From the NCBI RefSeq assembly GCF_003333265.1, contig NZ_QOLB01000079.1, positions 1 through 64,000 on the forward strand: 64,000 nucleotides of DNA. Reading direction: 5' to 3'. Below the pieces are notes generated by a model, which had not been told where the DNA came from, searched no databases, and was given only the letters and a program-made list of their open reading frames with translations. The position numbers and the translations under genes were made by a program. This document shows, in pieces, positions 53,404 through 62,902 of this stretch (within the stretch, counting starts at the first letter, position 1; each line of letters opens with the position of its first letter). This DNA comes from Candidatus Halocynthiibacter alkanivorans. Its GTDB lineage: Bacteria; Pseudomonadota; Alphaproteobacteria; Rhodobacterales; Rhodobacteraceae.

Positions 53404-54083
53404 CACGCCACCTTCTTTGAATTTGCGTGTGCCCACAGGTCTGCCGCCAGTTCCGCGACTTTGCCGCGAACCGCCTGAACCGCAAACTCCGGGGCGGTTT
53501 CTGGCCCGCCCGAGTTAAAGGGCGGCGCAGGGCGGTATTCGAACAACAACTGCATCACATGGGCCGTGGGCTCATTGATGACTTCTGCAATCACGGTAAG
53601 CGCAAAATCAAGCCCGGCAGTGATGCCGCCGCCGGTGATACGATTGCGGTCGATGCAGACACGTTCATCGACCAGCTCGATGCCGGAATAACATTTGAGC
53701 ACTTCGCGATACGCCCAATGTGTTGCCGCGCGGTGGCCATGCAGCAGCCCGGCCTCAGCCAGGATAAGAGCACCGGTGCAGACCGACGTGACATATTCCG
53801 CCTTTTCGCCAGCGGCCCGGATGAAATCGACAACTTCGGTGTCCTGCATCTGTGCCAGAGTGTTGCCGCCGCCGGGCACCACCAGCACGTCAATATCCGG
53901 GCAGTCTTCAAACCCGTAATTCGGAACTAAAAGCGCGCCGGCATCAGACATCAGTGGCTCGGATGTTTTGGCAAATGTGAAGGTTTCAAACTCTTCCACC
54001 ATCGCGAAGAACTGCAGCGGCGCGTAAGCGTCCATCATCGTCATATGCGGAAACAGGTAGATCCCGACCTTTTTCTTTTTCAT
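53403..54083 (-). CDS. DJ-1/PfpI-family protein, isonitrile hydratase-like
   Basis: 226 residues. The nucleophile Cys102 lies in SVCTGALILAEAGLL, followed by Thr103, and Asp18 is near the N-terminus (MTMMDAYAPLQFF). These match, one residue shifted, the Asp17/Cys101/Thr102 set described for Pseudomonas isonitrile hydratase (InhA, about 228 residues), which converts isonitriles to N-substituted formamides. Other DJ-1 members (glyoxalase-like or chaperone) cannot be excluded. It lies 29 bases downstream of a GlxA-type regulator and overlaps the SnoaL-like gene. Confidence 0.82.
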   Translation of the reverse strand: MKKKKVGIYLFPHMTMMDAYAPLQFFAMVEEFETFTFAKTSEPLMSDAGALLVPNYGFEDCPDIDVLVVPGGGNTLAQMQDTEVVDFIRAAGEKAEYVTSVCTGALILAEAGLLHGHRAATHWAYREVLKCYSGIELVDERVCIDRNRITGGGITAGLDFALTVIAEVINEPTAHVMQLLFEYRPAPPFNSGGPETAPEFAVQAVRGKVAELAADLWAHANSKKVA

Positions 54084-54112
54084 TTAATTTTCCTTCGTTG
54101 ATAGTGTTGAAT

Positions 54113-55123
54113 CTATTGACGAAAGCGGAACCGCTCCCGGTAATCCTGGGGGTTCACTTTCAAGTTTCGCAGGAACGAGCGGCGCATTCTGTCGGCGCTG
54201 ACAAAGCCGGTCTGTGCGGCGATGACTTCGATCGCGGTCGGGGTCGTTTCAAGGTAGCTTTTGGCGGCCTGCAGGCGGATGCTCTCAACAAATTTCGACG
54301 GCGTGACGCCCACTTCGCTGACAAATTTCCGGGCAAAATTACGGTCGCTCATGCCGCATTTGCCCGCAAGTTTTTCGACGGACAGGTCGGTGTTCAGATT
54401 GTCTTGCAGCCATGGCAGCAAGTCGGCGATCGGCCCCTGTGCCTGGGTGCTCGGAGGCAAAAGCGAACTGAATTGCGACTGCCCCCCGGGGCGCTTCAGG
54501 AACATCACCCAGTTTTGCGCAACAGCGAGCGCTGTTTGCGGGCCGAGGTCATCCTCAATCAGGCCAAGCGCAAGGTCCATACCCGCCGCGATCCCCGCCG
54601 AAGAGAAAAATTTGCCGTCCTTGACGTAGATTTTGTCCACTTCGACCTGGACAGCGGGGTATTGCTCCTGGAATTGTTTGGCCCATCGCCAATGGGTGGT
54701 GGCGCGGCGGCCAGACAACAGCCCGGTTTCCGCCAGTAGAAACGCTCCGGTGCAAACGCTGGCCACACGACGGGCCCTGATCGCAGTCTTTGCAATCCAG
54801 TCGATCAGTTGTGCATCGGCAACCGCCAGATCGATGCTCTCGCCACCGGCAATCATCAGGGTGTCGATTTCGCGGTTCTCAAAAGCTTCAAACGGCTTGG
54901 TTGCGATGGAAATCCCCGCGGGTGTGGTGCTGATCAGCTCGCCTTTGCGGGACGCGATCTCAACAGAATAGTCGGGAATATCCGACTGGCTTGCTACAAT
55001 TGACCCCGACAATACATCAAGCGGGCCTACGATATCGAGGGAACTGGCGCCATCAAAAGCGACCATGATAACAAGCTTTGGGCGCTTGTGGGTTGGGGGG
55101 GATATGTCGTCTGGGCGCATCAT
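54113..55123 (-). CDS. GlxA-family transcriptional regulator (DJ-1-like domain plus AraC helix-turn-helix)
   Basis: 336 residues from MMRPDDISPP (an in-frame ATG 36 bases upstream is less likely). N-terminal DJ-1/PfpI-like domain (MVAFDGASSLDIVGPLDVLS, then ASVCTGAFLLAETGLLSGRRAT) and C-terminal double helix-turn-helix of AraC type (VEKLAGKCGMSDRNFARKF, VIAAQTGFVSADRMRRSFLR). First gene of the operon it probably controls. Confidence 0.88.
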   Translation of the reverse strand: MMRPDDISPPTHKRPKLVIMVAFDGASSLDIVGPLDVLSGSIVASQSDIPDYSVEIASRKGELISTTPAGISIATKPFEAFENREIDTLMIAGGESIDLAVADAQLIDWIAKTAIRARRVASVCTGAFLLAETGLLSGRRATTHWRWAKQFQEQYPAVQVEVDKIYVKDGKFFSSAGIAAGMDLALGLIEDDLGPQTALAVAQNWVMFLKRPGGQSQFSSLLPPSTQAQGPIADLLPWLQDNLNTDLSVEKLAGKCGMSDRNFARKFVSEVGVTPSKFVESIRLQAAKSYLETTPTAIEVIAAQTGFVSADRMRRSFLRNLKVNPQDYRERFRFRQ

Positions 55124-55159
55124 AAGACCTATTGTTTGGCAAAAGCATCGTGTCGGCAA

Positions 55160-55493
55160 TGACGTCTATCCGTCTTTTACTGCCAAAAAGCCACATGTGC
55201 TTACGTCAGACACTTTGCCTCGTATCGGGTGGGGCACTTTTGATTGCTGATGCCGGGTCGCTTTTGAACGCTCATGGACAGGCCAAAAGTGACAACCGCG
55301 CAAAAATTACAAGGTTCAGCGGCAGTGTGCCCGCCCGCCAGGCCGGCGCCGCAGGCAGCAGCAGCGCCACCCGCAGCGCACACCTGAGGAAAATGAACGC
55401 TGGTGCCACGAGCTCAAAACTGGCCAATACCAGCGCGCCCGGGCCCCAATCCCACCACAGACCCGCGGTTCACTTACAGGCAGAAGTTTCCCT
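55160..55493. other. Intergenic region upstream of the GlxA-type operon
   Basis: No gene supported. Two separated half-sites TTTGGCA (55135-55141, just inside the longer start option) and TGCCAAA (55181-55187) form an inverted pair upstream of the regulator and could be an AraC-type operator. Confidence 0.35.
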
Positions 55494-56402
55494 TCACACC
55501 CGCCAGCGCGCAGCCGGTGCAATGGTTTTGAGAGCCGATTTCAGCAATTTGAACACACGTTCCGCAAATCTGCGTTCCAGATGCAAACCAAGCGCGGCGA
55601 GAATGTTTCGTTCAATACCTGGCCCGACAATCAGCCGCGCCTGGATTTCGCCATTCTCATATTCATTGGCAAAATTGCTGAAGGCCTGGATTGCAACACC
55701 TTCGCCTTCCATCGCAAAGGCCGTCATCGCCACCTTGTTTCCCAGTTGTCGGATGATTTTCGGTTGCAGGTCTTCCGCTGCAAACGCGCTTTCAATCATC
55801 CTTGCGTAGGGCGGATTAGAATACATCAACAGTGGCAGCCCGGCGCAGTCCTTAAGGGTGATATGATCAGATTGATCCCCAAGGTGCTTGCGGTGACCGG
55901 TCATATAAAGCGGCTCTGTGAACAGCCGCCTGTGTTCGGGAAACGGGCTGGTCGAATTGTCGTAAAATACGGCAACATCACAGTCTTTCGCGGCCATGGC
56001 TTTGCTGGCGTCATGCGCCTGGCGTTCTGAAATTTCCAGCGTTACTTCGGGCAGTTGCTCATGAAACACGCGGAAAATCGCCGGCACCAGCAGCCGGCCG
56101 GTATGTCGCGGTATGCAGATGCTGAGCCGGGTGGGGATGGCGCCATCCAATTCCTGGATATCTGCCTGGGTGCGTTCGAAATCCGCAATCACGTTTTCGG
56201 CGAAACTCAGAAAGCGCTGACCACTGGGCGTTGGTTCGACACCGCGCCCGGTTCTTTTCAGCAAAGTTGTTCTCAGACGGCTCTCCAGCCCCCTGATTGT
56301 CCGGCTGACATTTGGCTGTGCCAGATCCAAAGCGTTGGCCGCAAGTGACATGCTGCCCGCGTCGACCACATTTATAAACAGTTCCAGTTCAGACAGTTTC
56401 AT
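55494..56402 (-). CDS. LysR-family transcriptional regulator
   Basis: 302 residues from MKLSELELFINV, the classic LysR start; longer frames upstream are not LysR-like. Winged helix FINVVDAGSMSLAANALDLAQPNVSRTIRGLE and an effector domain from about residue 90. Divergent from the prpD/prpB pair with a 148-base gap, so it probably regulates these genes and itself. Confidence 0.9.
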   Translation of the reverse strand: MKLSELELFINVVDAGSMSLAANALDLAQPNVSRTIRGLESRLRTTLLKRTGRGVEPTPSGQRFLSFAENVIADFERTQADIQELDGAIPTRLSICIPRHTGRLLVPAIFRVFHEQLPEVTLEISERQAHDASKAMAAKDCDVAVFYDNSTSPFPEHRRLFTEPLYMTGHRKHLGDQSDHITLKDCAGLPLLMYSNPPYARMIESAFAAEDLQPKIIRQLGNKVAMTAFAMEGEGVAIQAFSNFANEYENGEIQARLIVGPGIERNILAALGLHLERRFAERVFKLLKSALKTIAPAARWRV

Positions 56403-56421
56403 CGCGTCCTCATGTCGTAAA

Positions 56422-56437
56422 TGATATAGCTGATATA
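56422..56437. promoter_or_regulatory. TGATATA direct repeat in the LysR-prpD promoter region
   Basis: TGATATA occurs at 56422-56428 and 56431-56437; the same bases also give ATATA-GCTGA-TATAT dyad symmetry. It lies 20 bases before the LysR start, a usual place for an autoregulatory LysR site. Confidence 0.35.
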
Positions 56438-56550
56438 TACCGGCTGCTCTACGATCTGCAAGCCCGGCGCGATAGAGTGGCTGCAAAGGACAATCAGGCG
56501 TGAACAGAGACGCGCCCCGTTTGTCAAAATGCGTACGAAGGGCCTGCACC

Positions 56551-58068
56551 ATGAAAAAACACATCGTAAAAGTACATCCCGAAGCGGATCGCCTGCCACG
56601 TGAAGAACAGCTGGCGTGGAAAATCGCGTCTGTTGCAGCCGATGACACCCCGGTTGATGACGATGTCAAAGATATGGTGATCAACCGGATTATCGATAAC
56701 GCATCGGTTGCGATGGCTTCGGTCAACCGTGGCCCGGTCGTGACCGCGCGCGCCCAGGCTGCGGCACATCCCAAAGAGAATGGCGCCACCGTGTTTGGCC
56801 TGCCTTGCTCGGAAACCTTCAGCCCCGAATGGGCCGCCTGGGCCAACGGTGTTGCTGTGCGCGAACTTGATTACCACGACACTTATCTGGCCGCCGACTA
56901 TTCCCATCCTGGCGACAATATCCCCCCCATTCTCGCGGTTGCACAACAGACCGGTGCCACCGGTGCGGAGCTGATCAAAGCGATCGCCACCGGTTATGAA
57001 ATCCAGGTCAACCTGGTGCGCGGCATCTGTCTGCACGAGCACCGGATTGACCACGTCGCCCACCTTGGGCCATCGGCGGCGGCGGGTCTTGGCACCCTGC
57101 TGAACCTGCCTGTCGAAGTCATTTACCAGGCCGTAAACCATGCCTTGCATGTGACTACAGCCACCCGCCAGTCACGCAAGGGTGAGATTTCGTCCTGGAA
57201 AGCCTTTGCCCCCGCCCATGCAGGCAAACTGGCGATCGAAGCCGTTGACCGGGCGATGCGCGGGGAGGGGGCTCCAACCCCGATCTACGAAGGCGAAGAT
57301 TCCGTCATCGCCCGCATGCTGTCGGGCAAAAATGCCTGTTATGATGTGATGCTGCCGGAGCAGGGCGAAGCCAAACGCGCGATCCTCGAAACCTATACCA
57401 AGGAACATTCTGCAGAATACCAGAGCCAGGCGCTGATTGATCTGGCCTCCAAAACCGGCCCCAAAATTCTGCAACGCACTGGGGGCGACTGGTCCAAAGT
57501 CAAATCCATTCTGCTGCGTACCAGCCACCACACACACAATGTGATTGGCACTGGCGCCAACGACCCGCAGAAACTCGACCCCAAAGCCAGCCGCGAAACG
57601 CTTGATCATTCGATCATGTATATTCTTGCCGTCGCGCTGCAGGACGGGCGCTGGCATCACGTCGCCTCCTATGCGCCTGAGCGGGCTGCCCGCAAAGACA
57701 CCGTAGAGCTGTGGCACAAGATCACCACTGAAGAGGCACCGGAGTGGACCGAGCGTTATCATTCGGCGGACCCGGCGGTAAAAGCCTTCGGTGGCGAAGT
57801 GATCGTGACCTTTGAAGACGGCTCGCAGCTGTCCGAAGAGATCGCCCTGGCGGATGCGCATCCACTGGGCGCGCGCCCCTTTGGCCGCGAGCAATACATC
57901 AACAAGTTTCGCGCTATCGCGGAAGGCAATGTCTCGCGCGCAGAACAGGACCGTTTCCTCGCCGCCGTGCTGAACCTTGAAAACCTCACCGCTGGCCAGC
58001 TTTCTGAGCTGAATATCGAAGCCACAGGGACCGAATTGGTCATCAACCCAAGCAAAGGAATTTTCTGA
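56551..58068 (+). CDS. prpD: 2-methylcitrate dehydratase, MmgE/PrpD family
   Basis: 505 residues from MKKHIVKVH, close to the usual PrpD length (about 480-505); AAGGG lies upstream. Family segments: [49 protein letters not shown], and [26 protein letters not shown]. Dehydrates 2-methylcitrate to cis-2-methylaconitate. Its TGA shares a base with the prpB ATG. No methylcitrate synthase gene (prpC) is adjacent, which leaves open whether the pair acts in propionate use or on a related tricarboxylate. Confidence 0.88.
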   Translation: MKKHIVKVHPEADRLPREEQLAWKIASVAADDTPVDDDVKDMVINRIIDNASVAMASVNRGPVVTARAQAAAHPKENGATVFGLPCSETFSPEWAAWANGVAVRELDYHDTYLAADYSHPGDNIPPILAVAQQTGATGAELIKAIATGYEIQVNLVRGICLHEHRIDHVAHLGPSAAAGLGTLLNLPVEVIYQAVNHALHVTTATRQSRKGEISSWKAFAPAHAGKLAIEAVDRAMRGEGAPTPIYEGEDSVIARMLSGKNACYDVMLPEQGEAKRAILETYTKEHSAEYQSQALIDLASKTGPKILQRTGGDWSKVKSILLRTSHHTHNVIGTGANDPQKLDPKASRETLDHSIMYILAVALQDGRWHHVASYAPERAARKDTVELWHKITTEEAPEWTERYHSADPAVKAFGGEVIVTFEDGSQLSEEIALADAHPLGARPFGREQYINKFRAIAEGNVSRAEQDRFLAAVLNLENLTAGQLSELNIEATGTELVINPSKGIF

Positions 58069-58961
58069 TGTTATTTTCCAAGCTGAATGGCCCGGAAAAA
58101 CGCGCCAAGTTGCGTGACCTTCTGAAGCAAAAAACAATCATCAGAGCACCAGGGGCGTTTTCGCCTCTGGTCGCTATGGAGATTGAGCGTACGGGTTTTG
58201 AGGCGGTCTATGTTTCCGGCGCGGTTTTGTCAGCCGATCTGGGCCTGCCCGACATCGGGCTGACCACGCTGACGGAAGTCGCTGACCGGGCCGAACAGAT
58301 TGCCCGCGTCACCGATCTGCCGACCATCGTGGATTGCGACACAGGATTTGGCGAGCCGATGAGCGTCGCGCGAACGGTGCGCATGATGGAGGATCGCGGC
58401 ATTGCAGGGTTTCACCTGGAAGATCAGGTCAACCCCAAGCGCTGCGGTCATCTGGACGGCAAGACGGTGGTTTCCACGGAGGATATGGTGCGTCGTATCA
58501 AAGCCGCAGCAGATGCCCGCCGCGACCCCAATATGGTGATCATCGCCCGCTCTGACGCGCGCATGATTGAGGGGTTGGACGCCATGATCGCGCGCGCCAA
58601 CGCCTATGCAGAGGCCGGTGCCGATATGATCTTCACCGAAGCGCTGCTGACCGCAGAAGACTGGCGCAAAGCCTCGGCTGAGATCGCCGCGCCGCTGCTG
58701 GCCAATATGACTGAATTCGGCAAATCCGATCTGTTGTCCGCCGGCGAATTGCAGGACCTGGGTGCCAGCATGGTGATCTACCCGGTCACGTCGTTGCGCA
58801 TCGCGATGAAAGCGGTCAGCGATGCCCTCGGTGATATCGAAGCAAGTGGCACCCAACGCGAGATCATTGGCAAGATGCAGACCCGGCAGGAACTTTACGA
58901 CCTGCTTCAGTACGAGCGCTACAATACGTTTGACCAGGGCCTGTTCAATTTCAAGCTCTGA
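58068..58961 (+). CDS. prpB: Methylisocitrate lyase
   Basis: 297 residues, ICL/PEPM superfamily. The active-site motif KRCGH is present (QVNPKRCGHLDGK), plus metal-binding IVDCDTGFGEP and SDARMIEGLD. Cleaves 2-methylisocitrate to pyruvate and succinate. Translationally coupled to prpD. Confidence 0.92.
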   Translation: MLFSKLNGPEKRAKLRDLLKQKTIIRAPGAFSPLVAMEIERTGFEAVYVSGAVLSADLGLPDIGLTTLTEVADRAEQIARVTDLPTIVDCDTGFGEPMSVARTVRMMEDRGIAGFHLEDQVNPKRCGHLDGKTVVSTEDMVRRIKAAADARRDPNMVIIARSDARMIEGLDAMIARANAYAEAGADMIFTEALLTAEDWRKASAEIAAPLLANMTEFGKSDLLSAGELQDLGASMVIYPVTSLRIAMKAVSDALGDIEASGTQREIIGKMQTRQELYDLLQYERYNTFDQGLFNFKL

Positions 58962-59621
58962 GCGGCTCGCCGCAGGCCTCCCGTCCGGCGGTGGCGGCAG
59001 CACAACCTTGAAACAGCCCTGATCATAGTAACGCGGCCCCGGCACTCCGGGTCCACAGCCTTCAGACGCTGCGAGATCGGTCATTCGCCATTGGCTCCCG
59101 GACCAATGGCGCGCCATGGCTCTTTCGACACGCCCCGGTGGCAATTGATGGTGTGTGGATCGGAGCGGGTCCGGGGGCGCGGCATACATAACGCTCAGAA
59201 ACCTTCATCTGGCAGCGTACAGGATCAATGCCGTCACTTGATTGCAATTGTTGACGCAGTATTTAGGCCTGTCAAATCTGTCTTTGGCAGGTTGCACCGC
59301 GCTGGTGTACGCCAGATTGAACACGCGCTGAATATGTCCGGCTCAGGGGCTGTTCACATAAGGGACGACGCGGGTAATTCGGCAAGCTCTCAAGGCGCAC
59401 AAAACGCGCCGGTTAAACCAGGGCTGACACAGACCAGGATACGAACTGTCCTGTGCGCCATCCCACGATCCGCTGATTGATAAGTCGTTGGCTCTGATAC
59501 CGTTCAAGAAATTTCCAGCAGTGTAACTTTGACGTATGTCGCACCAGAACATCCGGAAATATCCTTCGCGTTGCCCATCTGTTCAGCTGGTCCTGCAAAA
59601 TTGGCCAAATGTCCGGGTTTC
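58962..59621. other. 660-base stretch without a supported gene
   Basis: Between prpB and the convergent EF-G-like gene. Open frames on both strands lack recognisable domains or ribosome sites. It may contain old degraded coding DNA, but nothing could be assigned. Confidence 0.45.
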
Positions 59622-61616
59622 TTATCCCCGCGCAACATCCCTGGCGGAAACATGTTGCAGATGGTCAAACTCTGACACATGTGTTCCGACCCCAAGGCTG
59701 ACAGACCGCAATTCGGTCACGATATCCGCCATTTCAACAAGCGGGATCAGGGCCTGAACCTCGTCCCAACCCGACCAGCCCGGTTTGGCGTCAAAACCCA
59801 AAAGTTGACCCCGGCGGCCTGATACGATGCGTTGCACCTTATGGGTGAACTCCGAAGGCACCGAGAAGCTGACCTTGTGAATGGGCTCAAGAAGAATGGG
59901 TTTGCATTGCGGTATTGCTTCGCTCATCGCTTTGATCGCTGCCCGCTGAAACGCCATATCGGAGCTGTCCACATGGTGATGCCCACCGTCCACCAATGTC
60001 ACCGCCACATCGACAATCGGGTGGCCGTTGAGGCCTTTCTGAAGATATTCCCGAACGCCTTTTTCCACCGCTGGTATGTATTGTCTGGGAACGACGCCGC
60101 CGACAATCCGGTCCTCGAAAGAAAACCCTTCCCCACGCTTCAGCGGACTGATTTCAATTTCCACATCGGCAAACTCTCCATGCCCACCCGACTGCTTCTT
60201 GTGGCGCGCTTTCTGGGTTAAGCCCTTGGTGATGGTTTCCCTGAAAGGCACAACGGGCGTGGTTTGGGTCAGCTTCAGGGCGGAATCCGCTTCGAGATGT
60301 TTCAGGGCAATCTGCAACTGAATCGCCCCCTGACCGGACAACAAAAGCTCTCCGGTGTCCGGATTGTGTTCGACAGAGATCGAAGGGTCGGATTCAGTCA
60401 ATCGTGTCAGTGCTGCAGACAGGCGCACCTCATCTGCATGGTGTTCTGTGTGAAGGGCCAGGGAAAACATCGGCGCAAATGGTGCCGGCCAGTCAGCGTT
60501 GGCCTCACCGGTTTCCGTCAGCAGGTCCCCCGTCCGGATGGAACTCAACCTGCCCAGCGTAATGACCTGGCCCGGACCCGCCTTGCCGATCAGTTCCGAT
60601 TTAGGTCCAAGGTGCTGGCGGACACTGGTCACCCGGGTGCCGTTCAGGTTGTCGCCATCGCTGATTTCTCCGGCCCAGACCCGCGTAAAAGAGAGTTTCC
60701 CTGCTTTGCCTGCATAGGCGGTGCTGAACACCTGCGCCACGTTGCCAGATACCGGCAAGCCCAGTCGGGCGGCGGATTCGGCGGCGCTGGGTGTGTCGTG
60801 GCGCAGCGCCTTCATCAGTCGGATGATGCCGTTCTCATTCTCGGCAGAGCCAAAAAGCACCGGAACGATCAGGCCTTCCTGCTGGTCGCGCACCAGATTT
60901 TCATAGATCTCACTGGTCGATGGCACGACATCCTCGAGCAACTCCATCATCAGGTCGTCATCGAAGTCGGCCAATGTTTCCAACAACGCATTGCGGGCTT
61001 CGCCCTCGGTCGCAGCAAGCTCACTGGGCAGAGTGATCAATGCGGATCGTTTGTGCGGCTCCCAGCGCCACGCCCGCTCACTGACCAGATCGACCATCCC
61101 GGTCAGATGGCCATCTGAATCCCGTATCGGGATTTCGCGCAGCAACAGGGGGCGGGATGATATGGTTTGCAACGCTTCAAATGTGGCTCGGACCGAAGCC
61201 TCTTCCTGATCCATCTTGTTAATGTAGATGAGGTGCGGAATGGAGCGGTCGTCAAGGAAACGCAGTAGCGAAGACAACGTCACAGCGCGTTCCGGCCGGG
61301 GATCGCAGACCACCACGACGATATCGGCCACCATCATCGCGCATTGCGCGTCGTAGATCAGTTCGACCGAACCGGGGCAATCAATTACGGTCCAGGGATC
61401 GCCCAGATATTCGAATGAGGCGACGTTCAGCTCGGTAGAAATGCTACGCGCCCTTGCCTCAGACGAGGCATCGCCGACGGTCGTTCCATCTTTGACGGTA
61501 CCACGTCGTGGAATTGCCCCTGCGGCGAACAGGATATCTTCAAGCAAGGTTGTCTTTCCGCTGGAATAAGGCCCCACAAGGGCCGCCAGTCTGGCACCGG
61601 GAGTTTGCTCTGCCAT
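59622..61616 (-). CDS. EF-G-like translational GTPase paralogue
   Basis: 664 residues from MAEQTPGARLA, which follows GGAGGA; longer frames upstream lack a site. Domain order is as in EF-G: a G domain, then domains II, III, IV (HKKQSGGHGEFADVEIEISP) and V (EPIHKVSFSVPSEFTHKVQRIVSGRRGQLLGFD). The G domain departs from true EF-G: G1 is GPYSSGKTT instead of the AHxDxGKT form, and G3 is DCPGS instead of DTPGH, so the usual catalytic His is absent; G4 NKMD is normal. Probably a FusA2-like auxiliary factor, not the housekeeping EF-G. It stands alone. Confidence 0.85.
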   Translation of the reverse strand: MAEQTPGARLAALVGPYSSGKTTLLEDILFAAGAIPRRGTVKDGTTVGDASSEARARSISTELNVASFEYLGDPWTVIDCPGSVELIYDAQCAMMVADIVVVVCDPRPERAVTLSSLLRFLDDRSIPHLIYINKMDQEEASVRATFEALQTISSRPLLLREIPIRDSDGHLTGMVDLVSERAWRWEPHKRSALITLPSELAATEGEARNALLETLADFDDDLMMELLEDVVPSTSEIYENLVRDQQEGLIVPVLFGSAENENGIIRLMKALRHDTPSAAESAARLGLPVSGNVAQVFSTAYAGKAGKLSFTRVWAGEISDGDNLNGTRVTSVRQHLGPKSELIGKAGPGQVITLGRLSSIRTGDLLTETGEANADWPAPFAPMFSLALHTEHHADEVRLSAALTRLTESDPSISVEHNPDTGELLLSGQGAIQLQIALKHLEADSALKLTQTTPVVPFRETITKGLTQKARHKKQSGGHGEFADVEIEISPLKRGEGFSFEDRIVGGVVPRQYIPAVEKGVREYLQKGLNGHPIVDVAVTLVDGGHHHVDSSDMAFQRAAIKAMSEAIPQCKPILLEPIHKVSFSVPSEFTHKVQRIVSGRRGQLLGFDAKPGWSGWDEVQALIPLVEMADIVTELRSVSLGVGTHVSEFDHLQHVSARDVARG

Positions 61617-62248
61617 GATCGTCCTCCGTTCTGCCGATGCGCACTTTGCGAAAAACCAGACACGCAGACCTTCACAAACCGTGTGGCCTGGCTGGGTTGC
61701 CTCCACTCAGAGGTAAGGCTCGTTCTCGATCTGAGTCAATTTAATCATTCACGGTCAGGGCGCCGTCCGGCACATAATAAGATACCAACTTGAGTAGTAT
61801 AGAAAGCGTATCTGGCGTTGCGATAACGGTCACAGAGTTCACATAGCACTGAGGCGAGCCGATCTCGTTGGGTGAAGGTCCACAGGTGCTCGTCTCTTAA
61901 ACCAGACCGTGCTACCGGCTTTCAGTCACGTCCATTTTACGCTCAAACGGTGCCAATATCCAGTTTGATCAACTTGTATGATCGCGGTGGGTCGCGAATT
62001 GCTCAGGAAAGTTACATCCGGCCCATTTGTATGTGCGGGTACTGTTCACAAATGTTTTTTCGCATGTTCTCGGACCTAGCACATCTGTTTCCGGCCTGTT
62101 GATCGACATGCGGGTCGTGGCCTCATTGGGGGTACGCCCGCACCGTGGTCTCATCAGTTGCAAGGTCAATTATGACCAAAAAGTCCGTCAGACTTTGTGG
62201 GTGTAGTATTTCCGTTCCATGCTTTTGTCTTTTGCGATCGCCTTTGGA
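61617..62248. other. Non-coding stretch between the EF-G-like gene and IS110 remnant
   Basis: About 630 bases. The left edge holds the promoter and GGAGGA site of the EF-G-like gene. Nothing else was recognised. Confidence 0.4.
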
Positions 62249-62600
62249 TCACGGGGGGGAAACGCCCGTCACGACCTCGTCTCCGGGTGCACCGAACGTG
62301 GTGCCGTGGTGCAGGACGCTCCACGCAGACCGGGCGAGTTTGTTCGCAAGTGCGACCGCCAGCTTGTTGCGATGCATTTGGAGCTCCGCCCGGTTCCGCC
62401 ATTCGCCAAAGCTGAAGTCTGGCCAGTGATGAGGTTGCATCAGGGTCACTTTGGCCGCCTGAACAAACAGCATTCGCAGATATCGGCCGCCGCGTCTGGT
62501 AATCCGCCGGGCACCGTTCGTCTGCCCGATCTCTATTGCCTTGGCACAAGTCCAACCCATGTCGCGAAGCCACAACCACGGCTAAATGGGTCTACGCCGA
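62249..62600 (-). pseudogene. IS110-family transposase C-terminal remnant
   Basis: Reads, across at least one frame change and a stop, GFATWVGLVPRQ, then RRITRRGGRYLRMLFVQAAK, FSFGEWRNRAELQMHRNKLA and ALANKLARSAWSVL, the conserved C-terminal Transposase_20 segment of IS110. The N-terminal half is absent. It differs from the N-terminal fragment near 51.2 kb in position, so whether both came from one element is unknown. Confidence 0.8.
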
Positions 62601-62784
62601 AGAGAGGCTGCAAGTGCGCCGCAGGGGCGGCAGAAAGCGTGTCTTGACCGCCCGGGAGCCTGGATGCTGCGCGATGTGTGAATGGCAGATTTGAAGAAGT
62701 TGCACTGCTGCATCAAAGTGCAATGTGAAGCGCGGGAAAAGGGCCGGGAGCACCCGTCGGACTGATCCGGGAAAAGTCTTGAAC

Positions 62785-62830
62785 GTCCGCTCAGCAGGCG
62801 TTCAATCGATGCGCAGCGAAGTTCCGCTCA
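62785..62830 (+). repeat. 46-base dispersed repeat, copy B
   Basis: Same-orientation, gap-free partner of 46725-46770 (about 85% identical). It lies between the IS110 remnant and the membrane-protein gene. It is followed nearby by a short tandem run of CTTGCGGA units (about 62878-62902). Confidence 0.55.
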
Positions 62831-62902
62831 GATCCCAAACCGGACATTGTTGATCGCCCTCACTGCAACCAAATTGACTTGCGGACTTGCGGACTTGCGG
62901 AC

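Noticed and set aside
55132-55809. Plus-strand open frame of about 225 residues before the LysR gene
   Set aside because: Its second half is antisense to the LysR gene and the first half has no recognisable features.
58230-59189. Minus-strand open frame of about 320 residues overlapping prpB
   Set aside because: Most of it is antisense to prpB. The part beyond prpB has no recognisable domain or ribosome site.
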